64,000 nucleotides of DNA from Halomonas denitrificans (GTDB lineage Bacteria; Pseudomonadota; Gammaproteobacteria; Pseudomonadales; Halomonadaceae): the NCBI RefSeq assembly GCF_003056305.1, contig NZ_PYVX01000004.1:62001-126000 (forward strand), read 5' to 3'. Positions 8,811-17,928 of this stretch are shown piece by piece; position 1 is the first letter of the stretch, and each line of letters starts with the position of its first letter. A program made the translations under genes and the position numbers. The notes beneath the pieces are model-generated. The model was not told the DNA's origin. It saw only the letters and a program-made list of their open reading frames with translations, and did not search any database.

Positions 8811-10307
8811 ATGATCGACTTCCACCTCAACGGCCGGCGCCAGCGCTGTGCCGACGTGCGCGCCGACGAGAGCGTGCTCGAACTGCTGCGCACGACCCTC
8901 GGCCAGACCGGCACCAAGGAGGGCTGCGCCTCCGGCGACTGCGGGGCCTGCACCGTTGCCATCGGCGAGCCGGACGCCTCCGGCGAGTTCGTCTATCGCA
9001 GTGCCAACGCCTGCATCACCCCGGCCCACCAGCTCCAGGGCTGCCACCTGGTGACCGTGGAGGGGCTGGCCGAGGGCGAGCGGCTGCACCCCGCCCAGGC
9101 GGCGATGGTCGACTGCCATGGCAGCCAGTGCGGCTTCTGTACCCCGGGCATCGTGATGTCGCTGTTCACTCTCTATGAGGAGCAGCGCCGAAATGGTAAC
9201 GAGCCCCCCGCCCCGCTGACCCAAGCGCGCCTCGAAGCGGCCCTCGGCGGCAACCTCTGCCGCTGCACCGGCTACCGGCCGATCCGCGAGGCGGCGCTCG
9301 CCATGGGCGACTACCCGCCGGCCGACCCCGCCTGGCTCACCGATGCCACCCTCACCCAGCGCCTGGACGACCGGGCCGTCGCCGCCGTCGCCGCCGACAC
9401 CGCCGAGACCGGCCACTACGCGGTGCCCCGGAGCCTCGAGGCGCTGCGAAAGCTCAAGGCCGAGCGGCCCCAGGCCCGGCTGGTCGCCGGCGCCACCGAC
9501 CTGTGGCTCGAGACCACCCAGCAGCTCAAGGCGCTGGAGGATCTCATCGACGTGCGCCGGGTCGCCGAGCTGAACGCCATCGAGGAAACCACCGAGGGCT
9601 GGTGGATCGGCGGCGCGGTGACCCTCGCCCGGCTGATGCCGCTGCTGGCCACGCCCTACCCGGCCTTCGAGCACCTGCTGCACCGCTTCGCCTCGTCCCA
9701 GATCCGCCACCGCGCAACGCTGGGCGGCAACATCGCCAACGCCTCACCGATCGGCGACACCCCGCCGGTGCTGCTGGCCCTCGACGCCCGGCTGCGCCTG
9801 GACGGCGCCCGGGGCGCGCGGGAGCTGCCCCTGGCCGACTTCTTCCTCGACTATCGGAAAACCGCGCTGGAAGCCGACGAGTTCATCGCCGCGGTGTTTC
9901 TCCCACGCCCCAAGGCGGATCACTGCCTCAAGGTATGGAAGCTCTCCAAGCGGCGCGAGGACGACATCTCGGCGGTGCTGGGCGCCTTCGCCTGGCGTCT
10001 GGAGGAGGGCGTGATGCGCGACGTCCACCTGGCCTTCGGCGGCATGGCGGCGATCCCGCGCCGCGCACCGGCCGCCGAGGCCGGCCTGGAGGGTCGCGCC
10101 CCCGACGCCGCGGCCTTCGCCGCCGCCCGCGCGGCGCTGGCCGAGGAGCTCGCGCCGATGAGCGACGTGCGCGGCAGCGCCGAGTACCGCCGCCTCGCCG
10201 CCGGCAACCTGCTCGAGCGGCTGCGACTGATGATCGCCGCCGACCATGCCACTGCCGACGACACCCATTCCGCGACCCAGGTGACCCTCGATGCGTACGC
10301 TCACTGA
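8811..10307 (+). CDS. xdhA: xanthine dehydrogenase small subunit (2Fe-2S and FAD)
   Basis: A 498-residue iron-sulfur/flavin subunit. The plant-type 2Fe-2S cluster uses Cys39, Cys44 and Cys47 (GCASGDCGAC) plus a downstream Cys. The second cluster is in CHGSQCGFC and GNLCRCTGY, and the FAD-binding domain follows from about residue 200 (ARLVAGATDLW, ATLGGNIANASPIGD). It passes electrons from the molybdenum site of XdhB to NAD+. The ATG at 8811 gives the family N-terminus (MIDFHLNG) and has GGAG seven bases upstream; the ATG at 8787 is the alternative. It is first in xdhABC and probably under RutR-type control. Confidence 0.93.
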   Translation: MIDFHLNGRRQRCADVRADESVLELLRTTLGQTGTKEGCASGDCGACTVAIGEPDASGEFVYRSANACITPAHQLQGCHLVTVEGLAEGERLHPAQAAMVDCHGSQCGFCTPGIVMSLFTLYEEQRRNGNEPPAPLTQARLEAALGGNLCRCTGYRPIREAALAMGDYPPADPAWLTDATLTQRLDDRAVAAVAADTAETGHYAVPRSLEALRKLKAERPQARLVAGATDLWLETTQQLKALEDLIDVRRVAELNAIEETTEGWWIGGAVTLARLMPLLATPYPAFEHLLHRFASSQIRHRATLGGNIANASPIGDTPPVLLALDARLRLDGARGARELPLADFFLDYRKTALEADEFIAAVFLPRPKADHCLKVWKLSKRREDDISAVLGAFAWRLEEGVMRDVHLAFGGMAAIPRRAPAAEAGLEGRAPDAAAFAAARAALAEELAPMSDVRGSAEYRRLAAGNLLERLRLMIAADHATADDTHSATQVTLDAYAH

Positions 10308-12744
10308 CATTCCCCAAGACACCTCACGGCGGAACCAGGGCGACGCGCCGCTGGCCCGCGAGACCGTCGCGGCCCGGGGCGGCGCCGGCAGCGCCCGCGC
10401 CCACGAGAGCGCCATCAAGCACGTCACCGGCCGGGCCGCCTACATCGACGACCTGCCGGTCCCGCGGGACTGCCTGCACGTGGCGCTGGGCCTCTCGCCG
10501 GTGGCCCACGGCCGGCTGACCCGCCTCGACCTCGAGAAGGTCAAGGCCGCACCCGGCGTGGTGGACGTGATCACGCTCTCCGACGTGCCCGGCCACACCG
10601 ATATCGGCCCGGTCTTCCCCGGCGACCCGCTGTTCGCCGATGACGAGATCAGCTACGTCGGCCAGTGCCTGTTCGCCGTGGCCGCCGAGAGCCATCGCGC
10701 CGCGCGCCTGGCCGTCCAGCTCGCGGTGGTCGAGATCGACGAGCGGCCGGCCTGCCTGGATCCGGTCGCCGCCGCCGAGCGCGGCGAGGTGGTGCGTCCG
10801 TCCCACACCCACGAGCGCGGCGACTGGCAGCAGGCGCTGCGCGAGGCGACTTATGTGCTGGAGGGCGAGCAGTTCGTCGGCGGCCAGGAGCACTTCTACC
10901 TGGAGGGCCAGGCCTGCCTCGCGCAGCCCACCGAGGACGAGGGGGTGCTGGTCTACACCTCCAACCAGCACCCCAGCGAGACCCAGAAGCTGGTCGCCGA
11001 GGTGCTCGGCATCCCCTTCCACGCGGTGACCATGGAGACCCGGCGCATGGGCGGCGGCTTCGGCGGCAAGGAGACCCAGGCCTCGCCCTGGGCCTGCATC
11101 GCCGCCCTCGTCGCCCGGCGCACCGGCCGGGCCACCAAGGTGCGCCTGCCCCGGGCCGAGGACACCCGCGCCACCGGCAAGCGCCACCCCTTCCACAACC
11201 GCTACCGGCTCGGCGTCGACGAGCAGGGCGTGCTGACCGGCGGCGAGATCACGGTGATCGGCGACTGCGGCTACTCGCCGGACCTGTCCGATGCCATCGT
11301 CGATCGGGCCATGTTCCACGCCGACAACGCCTATTCGCTGGGGGCCGCCCGGGTCACCGGGAAGCGCGCCCGCACCCACACCGCCTCCAACACCGCCTTT
11401 CGCGGCTTCGGCGGCCCCCAGGGCATGATGATCATCGAGCGGGCCATGGACGACATCGCCCGCCACCTCGGCGAGGACCCGCTGACCATCCGGAAGCGCA
11501 ACCTCTATCGCGCCACCGACCCGGACGGCACGTCCCGCGACGTGACCCACTACGGCCAGCGGGTCGAGCAGCTCTCGCTGCTGCAGGACATCGTGTCCCA
11601 GCTCGAGGGGAGCAGCGACTACTGGGCCCGCCGGCGCGAGATCACCGCCTTCAACGCGCGAAGCGCGATCATCAAGCGGGGCCTCGCCCTGACGCCGGTG
11701 AAGTTCGGCATCTCCTTCACCGTGCAGCACCTCAACCAGGCCGGCGCCCTGCTGCTCGTCTACACCGACGGCAGCGTGATGATCAACCACGGCGGCACCG
11801 AGATGGGCCAGGGCCTGCACACCAAGGTGTGCCAGGTGGTGGCCCGGGAGCTCGGCCTCGACCTCGAGCGGGTGCGCATCAGCGCCACCCGCACCGACAA
11901 GGTGCCCAACACCTCGCCCACCGCCGCCTCCAGCGGCGCCGACCTGAACGGCCAGGCCGCTCGGGACGCCGCCGTCAAACTGCGCGAGCGGCTGTTCGAC
12001 TTCGCCGCGGGCCACTTCGACCGCGAGGCGGGCGGGCTCGACCGCGAGAGCATGCGACTGGAAGACGGCCAGCTGGTGGCCGGCATCGGCGAGGCCGAGC
12101 GGCGCATCCCCTGGGGCGAGCTCGTCCAGGCGGCCTACCTGGGGCGGGTCTCGCTCTCCGAGAAGGGCTTCTACGCCACGCCGCTGATCCACTACGATCG
12201 CGCCACCGGCCGCGGCCGCCCCTTCTACTACTACGCCTACGGGGCGGCGGTGGCCGAGGTGGAGGTCGACACCCTCTCCGGCGAGTACCGGGTCAGCCGC
12301 GCCGACATCCTCCACGACGTCGGCGACTCCCTGAACCCGGCCATCGACATCGGCCAGATCGAGGGCGCCTTCGTCCAGGGCATGGGCTGGCTGACCAGCG
12401 AGGAGCTCAAGTGGAACGACGCCGGCCGGCTGGTCACCGACGGCCCGGCCACCTACAAGATCCCGGCCTTCGGCGACCTGCCCGAGACCTTCAACGTCGC
12501 GCTGCTCGAGGGCCACCCCAACTCCCAGGCCAGCATCTACCGCTCCAAGGCGGTGGGCGAGCCGCCCTTCATGCTGGCGATCTCGGTGTGGTCGGCGCTG
12601 CGCGACGCCCTGGCGAGCCTCGCCGACTACCGGGTCAGCCCGGCGCTCGACACCCCGGCCACCCCGGAGCGGGTGCTGATGGCCGCCGAGGCCCTGCGCG
12701 CCCGCCACGAAGCGCGGCCGGTGAGCCGGGAGGAGCCCGCATGA
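10291..12744 (+). CDS. xdhB: xanthine dehydrogenase molybdopterin-binding subunit
   Basis: An 817-residue molybdenum-hydroxylase large subunit: an aldehyde oxidase a/b-hammerhead domain near 45-150, then the molybdopterin-binding domains. Visible motifs are GGGFGGKE, AFRGFGGPQGM, GGTEMGQGLHTK and, near the C-terminus, KAVGEPPFM, whose Glu is the expected catalytic base. It hydroxylates hypoxanthine and xanthine to urate in the cytoplasm; there is no signal peptide. The ATG lies 17 bases inside the end of xdhA, with an AGGTGA ribosome site, so the two are translationally coupled. Confidence 0.93.
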   Translation: MRTLTDIPQDTSRRNQGDAPLARETVAARGGAGSARAHESAIKHVTGRAAYIDDLPVPRDCLHVALGLSPVAHGRLTRLDLEKVKAAPGVVDVITLSDVPGHTDIGPVFPGDPLFADDEISYVGQCLFAVAAESHRAARLAVQLAVVEIDERPACLDPVAAAERGEVVRPSHTHERGDWQQALREATYVLEGEQFVGGQEHFYLEGQACLAQPTEDEGVLVYTSNQHPSETQKLVAEVLGIPFHAVTMETRRMGGGFGGKETQASPWACIAALVARRTGRATKVRLPRAEDTRATGKRHPFHNRYRLGVDEQGVLTGGEITVIGDCGYSPDLSDAIVDRAMFHADNAYSLGAARVTGKRARTHTASNTAFRGFGGPQGMMIIERAMDDIARHLGEDPLTIRKRNLYRATDPDGTSRDVTHYGQRVEQLSLLQDIVSQLEGSSDYWARRREITAFNARSAIIKRGLALTPVKFGISFTVQHLNQAGALLLVYTDGSVMINHGGTEMGQGLHTKVCQVVARELGLDLERVRISATRTDKVPNTSPTAASSGADLNGQAARDAAVKLRERLFDFAAGHFDREAGGLDRESMRLEDGQLVAGIGEAERRIPWGELVQAAYLGRVSLSEKGFYATPLIHYDRATGRGRPFYYYAYGAAVAEVEVDTLSGEYRVSRADILHDVGDSLNPAIDIGQIEGAFVQGMGWLTSEELKWNDAGRLVTDGPATYKIPAFGDLPETFNVALLEGHPNSQASIYRSKAVGEPPFMLAISVWSALRDALASLADYRVSPALDTPATPERVLMAAEALRARHEARPVSREEPA

Positions 12745-13643
12745 GCGCCGCGGACACCCGACCGGAGCCCTGGCACGCCGCCCTGCATCGCCTGCAGCGC
12801 GAGGGGCGGCCCCACGTGCTGGCGACCCAGGTCACCAGCGCCGGCTCCACGCCCCGGGAGCCCGGCGCGCGCATGGTGATCACCGCCGACGCCGTCTATG
12901 ACACCCTGGGCGGCGGCACCTTCGAGTGGCAGACCATCGAGGCCGCCCGGGGACGCCTCGCCGGCGTCGACGGCCGCGTCGAGGCCGGCATGAGCCTGGA
13001 GGCCTTCTCGCTGGGCGGGCGCAGCGGCCAGTGCTGCGGCGGCTTCGTCAACGTGCTGCTCGAGGTCTTCCCCGGCAGCGCCGCGACCCTGGCGATCTTC
13101 GGCGCCGGCCACGTGGGCCAGGCGCTGGTGCGCCTGGCCGCCCCGCTGCCCTGGCGGCTGCTGTGGCACGACAGCCGCGAAGGCGCCTTCCCCGAGTGGG
13201 CCGCCGAGACGCCACGGCTCGAGTGCCGCCCGGCGCCCGACCCCGCCGCGGCCGTGGCCGCCCTGCCCCCCGGGACCCACGCCCTGGTGCTGACCCACGA
13301 TCACGCCGAGGACCGCGCCCTGGTGGACGCCCTGCTCGCCCGCGGCGACACGGGCTCGCTGGGTCTGATCGGCTCGCGCAGCAAGTGGGCGAGCTTTCGC
13401 CGCCGGCTGGGCGAGGCCGGCCACGACGAGGCGGCGCTCGCCCGGGTGCGCTGCCCCATCGGCACCGCGGCCGGCGGCACGGGCGGTGACAAGACGCCCT
13501 ACGCCATCGCCCTGGCCGCCGTCGCCGAGCTGCTGCCGCTGATGGCCAGCGAGGCGCGCCCCGATCAACGCGGCCTCGACCCGGCAAAGCTGCGCGCGGC
13601 CCTGGGCGATCGCCGGCGCGAAGATCCGCACGCGCCGGCCTGA
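12741..13643 (+). CDS. xdhC: XdhC, molybdenum cofactor insertion/sulfuration factor
   Basis: A 300-residue XdhC/CoxI protein. The N-terminal part carries GSTPREPGARM and GQCCGGFVN; the C-terminal Rossmann-type part carries LAIFGAGHVGQALVRL, LTHDHAEDRAL, GLIGSRSKW and GTAAGGTGGDKTPYAIA. XdhC binds Moco, protects it and assists its sulfuration before insertion into XdhB. The ATG overlaps the xdhB stop (ATGA), so it is the third gene of the xdhABC operon. A second, more distant XdhC-like protein is encoded at 58346-59344. Confidence 0.92.
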   Translation: MSAADTRPEPWHAALHRLQREGRPHVLATQVTSAGSTPREPGARMVITADAVYDTLGGGTFEWQTIEAARGRLAGVDGRVEAGMSLEAFSLGGRSGQCCGGFVNVLLEVFPGSAATLAIFGAGHVGQALVRLAAPLPWRLLWHDSREGAFPEWAAETPRLECRPAPDPAAAVAALPPGTHALVLTHDHAEDRALVDALLARGDTGSLGLIGSRSKWASFRRRLGEAGHDEAALARVRCPIGTAAGGTGGDKTPYAIALAAVAELLPLMASEARPDQRGLDPAKLRAALGDRRREDPHAPA

Positions 13644-13692
13644 CGCCGACCGTCACGACCCTTTCACGACTCCCGACACGAGCCCCGACGAG

Positions 13693-15039
13693 ATGAGCCT
13701 CGATGTGATGACTCCCGACACTTCGCGCGTGCTGCGCGCCGACCTGCTGAGCTTCGATGCCGACCCCGGCGAGGGCGACACACCCGCCGCGGGGAGCGTG
13801 CGCCATCTCGAGGATGGCGCCCTGTGGATCGAGAACGGCCGCATCCGCGCGCTGGACACCTGGGCGCGGCTGGCCCCCGAGCTGCCCGAGGGCCTTGTGG
13901 TGGAGGACCATCGCGGCAAGCTGATCGTGCCCGGCTTCATCGACAGCCACGTGCACTACGTGCAGCTCGAGATCATGGCCTCCTGGGGCCGCCAGCTGCT
14001 CGACTGGCTCAACGACTACACCTTTCCCGAGGAGTGCCGCTTCGCCGCCCACGAGCACGCCCGGGCCCAGTCGGCGGCCTTCCTCGACGAGATGCTGCGG
14101 GTCGGCACCACCACCGCCCAGGTGTTCTGCTCGAGCCATCCGGCCTCGGTGGACGCCTTCTTCACCGCCTGTCGCGAGCGCGGCCTGCGCATGCTCGCCG
14201 GCAAGGTGCTGATGGACCGCCACGCCCCCGAGGCGCTCTGCGACGACACCCGGGGCGGCATCCGCGACAGCGAGCGGCTGATCGCCGACTGGCACGGCCG
14301 GGACCGGCTCGGCTACAGCCTGACGCCGCGCTTCGCGCCCACCTCCACCCGGGCCCAGCTCGATGCCACCGGTGGGCTCTTGCGCACCGACCCGAGCCTG
14401 TGGCTGCAGACGCACCTCGCCGAGAACACCGGCGAGCTCGACTGGGTGGCCGAGCTCTTTCCCGACTGCCGCGACTACCTCGAGGTCTACGAGACCTCGG
14501 GGCTCGTCGGCCCGCGCAGCACCTTCGCCCACGGCATCCACCTCGACCAGGAGATGCGCGGACGCCTGGCGGCGCGGGGCGCCAACCTCGCCTTCTGTCC
14601 GAGCTCGAACCTCTTCCTGGGCAGCGGCCTGTTCGACCGCCTCGCCGCCCGGGAGGCCGGCCTCGCCGTCAGCTACGCCAGCGACGTGGGCGGCGGCACC
14701 GACCTCTCGGGCCTGGCCACCCTCAAGGCGGCCTACCAGGTCGGCCAGCTGCGTGGCCAGCCGCTCACCGCCTGGCAGGGCTTCTACGGGCTGACCCTGG
14801 GCAACGCCCGGGCGCTCTCCCTGGACGACCGCATTGGCCGGCTCGCCCCGGGCATGGAGGCGGATTTCGTGGTCCTCGACCCCGCCGCCACCCCGCTGAT
14901 GGCGCGGCGCACGGCCCGCAGCCAGAGCCTCGCCGAGACGCTCTTCGCGCTGATGATGCTCGGCGACGACCGCACCGTGGCCGAGACCTGGAGTGGCGGT
15001 CGCCGCCAGCACCGGCGCGACGCCCCGGCGCCCACCTGA
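13693..15039 (+). CDS. guaD: guanine deaminase
   Basis: A 448-residue amidohydrolase that converts guanine to xanthine, the substrate of the xdh product just upstream. Metal-site motifs are GFIDSHVHYVQ, THLAEN, FAHGIHL and SDVGGGT, and the guanine-deaminase signature CPSSNLFLGSGLF is present. The start at 13693 (MSLDVM) is uncertain because no strong ribosome site is visible; the second Met at 13708 is possible. The gap to xdhC is 49 bases with no terminator, so it probably belongs to the xdh operon. An inverted repeat follows the gene. Confidence 0.93.
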   Translation: MSLDVMTPDTSRVLRADLLSFDADPGEGDTPAAGSVRHLEDGALWIENGRIRALDTWARLAPELPEGLVVEDHRGKLIVPGFIDSHVHYVQLEIMASWGRQLLDWLNDYTFPEECRFAAHEHARAQSAAFLDEMLRVGTTTAQVFCSSHPASVDAFFTACRERGLRMLAGKVLMDRHAPEALCDDTRGGIRDSERLIADWHGRDRLGYSLTPRFAPTSTRAQLDATGGLLRTDPSLWLQTHLAENTGELDWVAELFPDCRDYLEVYETSGLVGPRSTFAHGIHLDQEMRGRLAARGANLAFCPSSNLFLGSGLFDRLAAREAGLAVSYASDVGGGTDLSGLATLKAAYQVGQLRGQPLTAWQGFYGLTLGNARALSLDDRIGRLAPGMEADFVVLDPAATPLMARRTARSQSLAETLFALMMLGDDRTVAETWSGGRRQHRRDAPAPT

Positions 15040-15084
15040 TAGTAGTGAAGGCTTCTCCGAGGCCGACGAGACGCATGATACGAA

Positions 15085-15105
15085 GAACCCCGGCCATGCC
15101 GGGGT
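15085..15105. terminator. perfect hairpin between convergent guaD and the deaminase gene
   Basis: AACCCCGGC and GCCGGGGTT are perfect 9-bp arms around a 3-base loop. The hairpin is placed to end both convergent transcripts. Neither side has a long T-run, so strength is uncertain. Confidence 0.6.
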
Positions 15106-15162
15106 TCCATGCGTTGGCGTGAGACCAAGGGGCCAGACGGCCAGCCAGGGGCCGGCGGGGCC

Positions 15163-16158
15163 TCAGCGCGTCTCGGCGAGCCGATGCAGCAGTTCCTGGC
15201 GACGCTCGTCGCTCATGAAGGCGGCCTCGAGGGCATTGCGGGCGAGCCCCGTGAAGGTCTCCTTCGACCAGCCGAAGGCCTCGTGGCAGGCCGCGAAGTT
15301 TTGCAGCATGCCGCCGCCGAAGTAGGCGGGATCGTCGGAGTTCAGCGTCAGCGTCAGGCCCGCCTCGAGCAGCTGCGGCAAGGGGTGGTCGGCCATGCGC
15401 TCGACCACCCGCAGGCGCACGTTGGAGAGCGGGCAGACGGTGAGCACCACCCGCTCGTCGCGCAGCCGGGCCACCAGCGTCGGGTCCTCCAGGCAGCGCA
15501 CGCCGTGATCGATGCGACAGACGTCCAGCAGGTCCAGCGCCTCGCGGATGTAGGCGGGCGGCCCCTCCTCCCCGGCATGGGCCACCCGGGGAATGCCGAG
15601 CTCCCGGGCGAAGCGGAACACCGCGGCGAACTTCTCCGGCGGATTGCCCTGCTCGGCACTGTCCAGGCCCACGGCGTCGAGCATCTCCCAGTAGGGGGCG
15701 GCGCTTTCCAGCACCTGCATGGCCTCCTCGGCCGGCCGGTCGCGCAGGAAGGCCAGGATCATCGCGCTGGACACCCCGAGCTCCCGCCAGGCCTGGCGGC
15801 GCGCCCGGGAGAGGCCCTCCATCACCACCGGCAGCTCGACGCCGCGCGCCAGGTGCGCCTGGGGGTCGAAGTGCATCTCGACGTGCACGACGCCCTCGGC
15901 GCTGGCGCGGCGAAAGTAGTCCATCGCCAGGTCATGGAAGTCCTCGGCGGTGCGCAGCACGCTCATGCCCTGGTAGTAGAGGTCGAGGAAGGACTGCAGG
16001 TCGGCGAAGTCGTAGGCCGCGCGGACCTCCTCCACCGAGCCGTAGGGCAGGCGGATGCCGTTGCGCTCGGCCAGGGAGAACATCAGCTCGGGCTCCAGCG
16101 AACCCTCGATGTGCAGGTGGAGTTCGGCCTTGGGCAGGCGCCGGAGGAAGTCACGCAT
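15163..16158 (-). CDS. adenine deaminase (adenosine/adenine deaminase family, type 2)
   Basis: A 331-residue ADA-fold hydrolase with KAELHLHIEGSLEPEL (zinc ligands), VAHAGEEGPPAYI with the catalytic Glu, RIDHGVR and LNSDDPAYFGG. These stretches, and VVHVEMHFDPQ, resemble the Pseudomonas PA0148 and fungal Aah1 group, reported to deaminate adenine rather than adenosine. Hypoxanthine from adenine would feed the XDH encoded nearby. The ATG at 16158 follows GAGGT at good spacing; the Met four codons earlier has no ribosome site. The gene lies 27 bases behind cydC on the same strand, so part of its transcription may come from the oxidase operon. Confidence 0.82.
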   Translation of the reverse strand: MRDFLRRLPKAELHLHIEGSLEPELMFSLAERNGIRLPYGSVEEVRAAYDFADLQSFLDLYYQGMSVLRTAEDFHDLAMDYFRRASAEGVVHVEMHFDPQAHLARGVELPVVMEGLSRARRQAWRELGVSSAMILAFLRDRPAEEAMQVLESAAPYWEMLDAVGLDSAEQGNPPEKFAAVFRFARELGIPRVAHAGEEGPPAYIREALDLLDVCRIDHGVRCLEDPTLVARLRDERVVLTVCPLSNVRLRVVERMADHPLPQLLEAGLTLTLNSDDPAYFGGGMLQNFAACHEAFGWSKETFTGLARNALEAAFMSDERRQELLHRLAETR

Positions 16159-16185
16159 GGCATACCTCATGAAAGATCATCGGTC

Positions 16186-17928
16186 CTATCCTGAAACATC
16201 CTGACCATCCGTGCCAAGCACTCCCTCGCACAGGGTCAGGCGTCGATCGATGCCCGGCGGGTCGACGACCTCGCCGAGCTGGTGAACCAGATAGACGACG
16301 CTGCGCCCGGAAAGCCACTCGTCGAGGCGGGCGGCCAGGCGCGCCGCGGTGGGCGCATCGAGGCCGGCGAAGGGCTCGTCGAGGATCACCAGGTCCGGCT
16401 CGCGCAGCAGCAGCCGCGCCAGGCCGAGGCGCCGGGCCTGGCCACCGGAGAGGCGCCGGCCGCCCTCGCCCACCCGGGTCACGAGCCCCTCGGGCAGCGC
16501 CTGCGCCCAGCCGGCGAGCTCGACCATCGACAGCACCCGCCACAGCCGCGCCTCGTCCGCCTCCGGATCGCCCAGGCGCAGGTTGGCGGCCAGGCTGTCG
16601 TCGAAGAGCTCCACCCGCTGGGTGAGGCAGGCCACCCGCCGGCGCAGCGCCGCCTCGTCGATCGTCTCGATCGACATGCCGGAGAGGCGCACCCGGCCGG
16701 CGCTCGGGATGAGCTGGCGGGTCAGCAGCTGGGCCACGCTCGACTTGCCGGCCCCGGAGGCGCCACACAGCGCCAGGCGCCGGCCCGCGGGCAGCGAGAA
16801 CGACAGCCCGGAGAGCGCCGGCTGCAGGGCGCCGGGATAGTGAAGGTCGACCGCCTCGAACGAGACGCCGAGGGGGCCGCGAGGCGGCGCCTCGCTCGCC
16901 ACCCTCGGCACGACGGCGCTCTGGACGCGCGCGGCCTCCAGGGCGTTGAGGCGCTCGGCGGCGGCCCGCGTGGCGCCGAGCCGGGTGAAGGCCATGGGCA
17001 GCGCGGCCAGCGCCTCGTTGAGCGCCATCACCGCCAGCGGCATCAGCACCATCACCGGGCCGGACAGCATCCCGGCCTGCCAGGCCAGGGCCGCCAGCAG
17101 CAGCACCGCGAGCCAGGTGGCGCCGACAGCGAGGCCCGCCAGGGGCGAGCCCAGCGCCGCGACCCGGGCCAGGCGCCATTGCGCGGCCTGCAGGCGGCGC
17201 TCGATGGCGTCGAGCCGCGCGCGATGGGCGGCCAGGCTGCCGTAGGCCTCGAGCTCGGCGAGCCCGCGCAGGTGCTCGAGCAGCCGGCCGCGCAGCGCCT
17301 CCAGCGCCTCGACCTGGCCGCGGCTCGCGGCCATGCCGCGCCGCGCCTGGCCCACCGTCAGCCACAGCCAGGCCGACAGCAGCAGCGCAAGCGCCACGAG
17401 CCCGGCGCGGGGCAGCCAGAGGGCGAGCAGGCCCGACAGCGCCAGGATCGCCAGCAGCGCCACCGCGGCCGGCGCCACCAGGCGCAGGTAGAGGCCGTCG
17501 AGGGTATCGATATCGGCGGTGAGGCGATCGAGCCAGTCGCTGGCGCGCCGACGCGACAGGGTGCGCCCGTCGAGGCCGGCCAGCACGCCGAACAGCCGGC
17601 CGCGCAGGTCAGCCAGCAGGCGCAACACGGTATCGTGGTTGTAGAGCCGCTCGACGTAGCGCGCGACGGTGCGGGTGACGGCGAAGAAGCGGATCCCGCC
17701 GCCGGGCACGTAGACGTCGAGGCCCGCCGAGAGCCCGGCGGCGAGCGCCAGGCCGGTCAGCGCCGTGGCGGTGATGAACCAGCCCGAGAGCGCCAGCAGG
17801 CCGATCCCCGCAGCCACGGTGAGCAGCAGCAGGCCGGCCCCGGCGAGCAGCCGGCCGCGACGACGATCGAGCAGCCGCCACCAGGGGCGCAGGGTGGCGA
17901 TCAGCGAGGTCTCTCGCGCCTCAGGCAT
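16186..17928 (-). CDS. cydC: cytochrome bd assembly ABC exporter subunit CydC
   Basis: A 580-residue half transporter with about six transmembrane helices, then an ATPase domain: Walker A GASGAGKS, signature LSGGQARRLGLAR, Walker B DLVILDEPFAGLD. LLALSGWFITATAL and RTVARYVERL are typical of CydC. With CydD it forms the heterodimeric inner-membrane exporter needed for cytochrome bd assembly, linked to heme and to glutathione/cysteine export in E. coli. The ATG overlaps the end of cydD by 8 bases. Confidence 0.9.
   Translation of the reverse strand: MPEARETSLIATLRPWWRLLDRRRGRLLAGAGLLLLTVAAGIGLLALSGWFITATALTGLALAAGLSAGLDVYVPGGGIRFFAVTRTVARYVERLYNHDTVLRLLADLRGRLFGVLAGLDGRTLSRRRASDWLDRLTADIDTLDGLYLRLVAPAAVALLAILALSGLLALWLPRAGLVALALLLSAWLWLTVGQARRGMAASRGQVEALEALRGRLLEHLRGLAELEAYGSLAAHRARLDAIERRLQAAQWRLARVAALGSPLAGLAVGATWLAVLLLAALAWQAGMLSGPVMVLMPLAVMALNEALAALPMAFTRLGATRAAAERLNALEAARVQSAVVPRVASEAPPRGPLGVSFEAVDLHYPGALQPALSGLSFSLPAGRRLALCGASGAGKSSVAQLLTRQLIPSAGRVRLSGMSIETIDEAALRRRVACLTQRVELFDDSLAANLRLGDPEADEARLWRVLSMVELAGWAQALPEGLVTRVGEGGRRLSGGQARRLGLARLLLREPDLVILDEPFAGLDAPTAARLAARLDEWLSGRSVVYLVHQLGEVVDPPGIDRRLTLCEGVLGTDGQDVSG

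Noticed and set aside
10665..12740. 692-codon extension upstream of xdhC in the same frame
   Set aside because: It runs through xdhB in another frame and is Arg/Pro/Gly-rich. XdhC homologues start at the ATG overlapping the xdhB stop.
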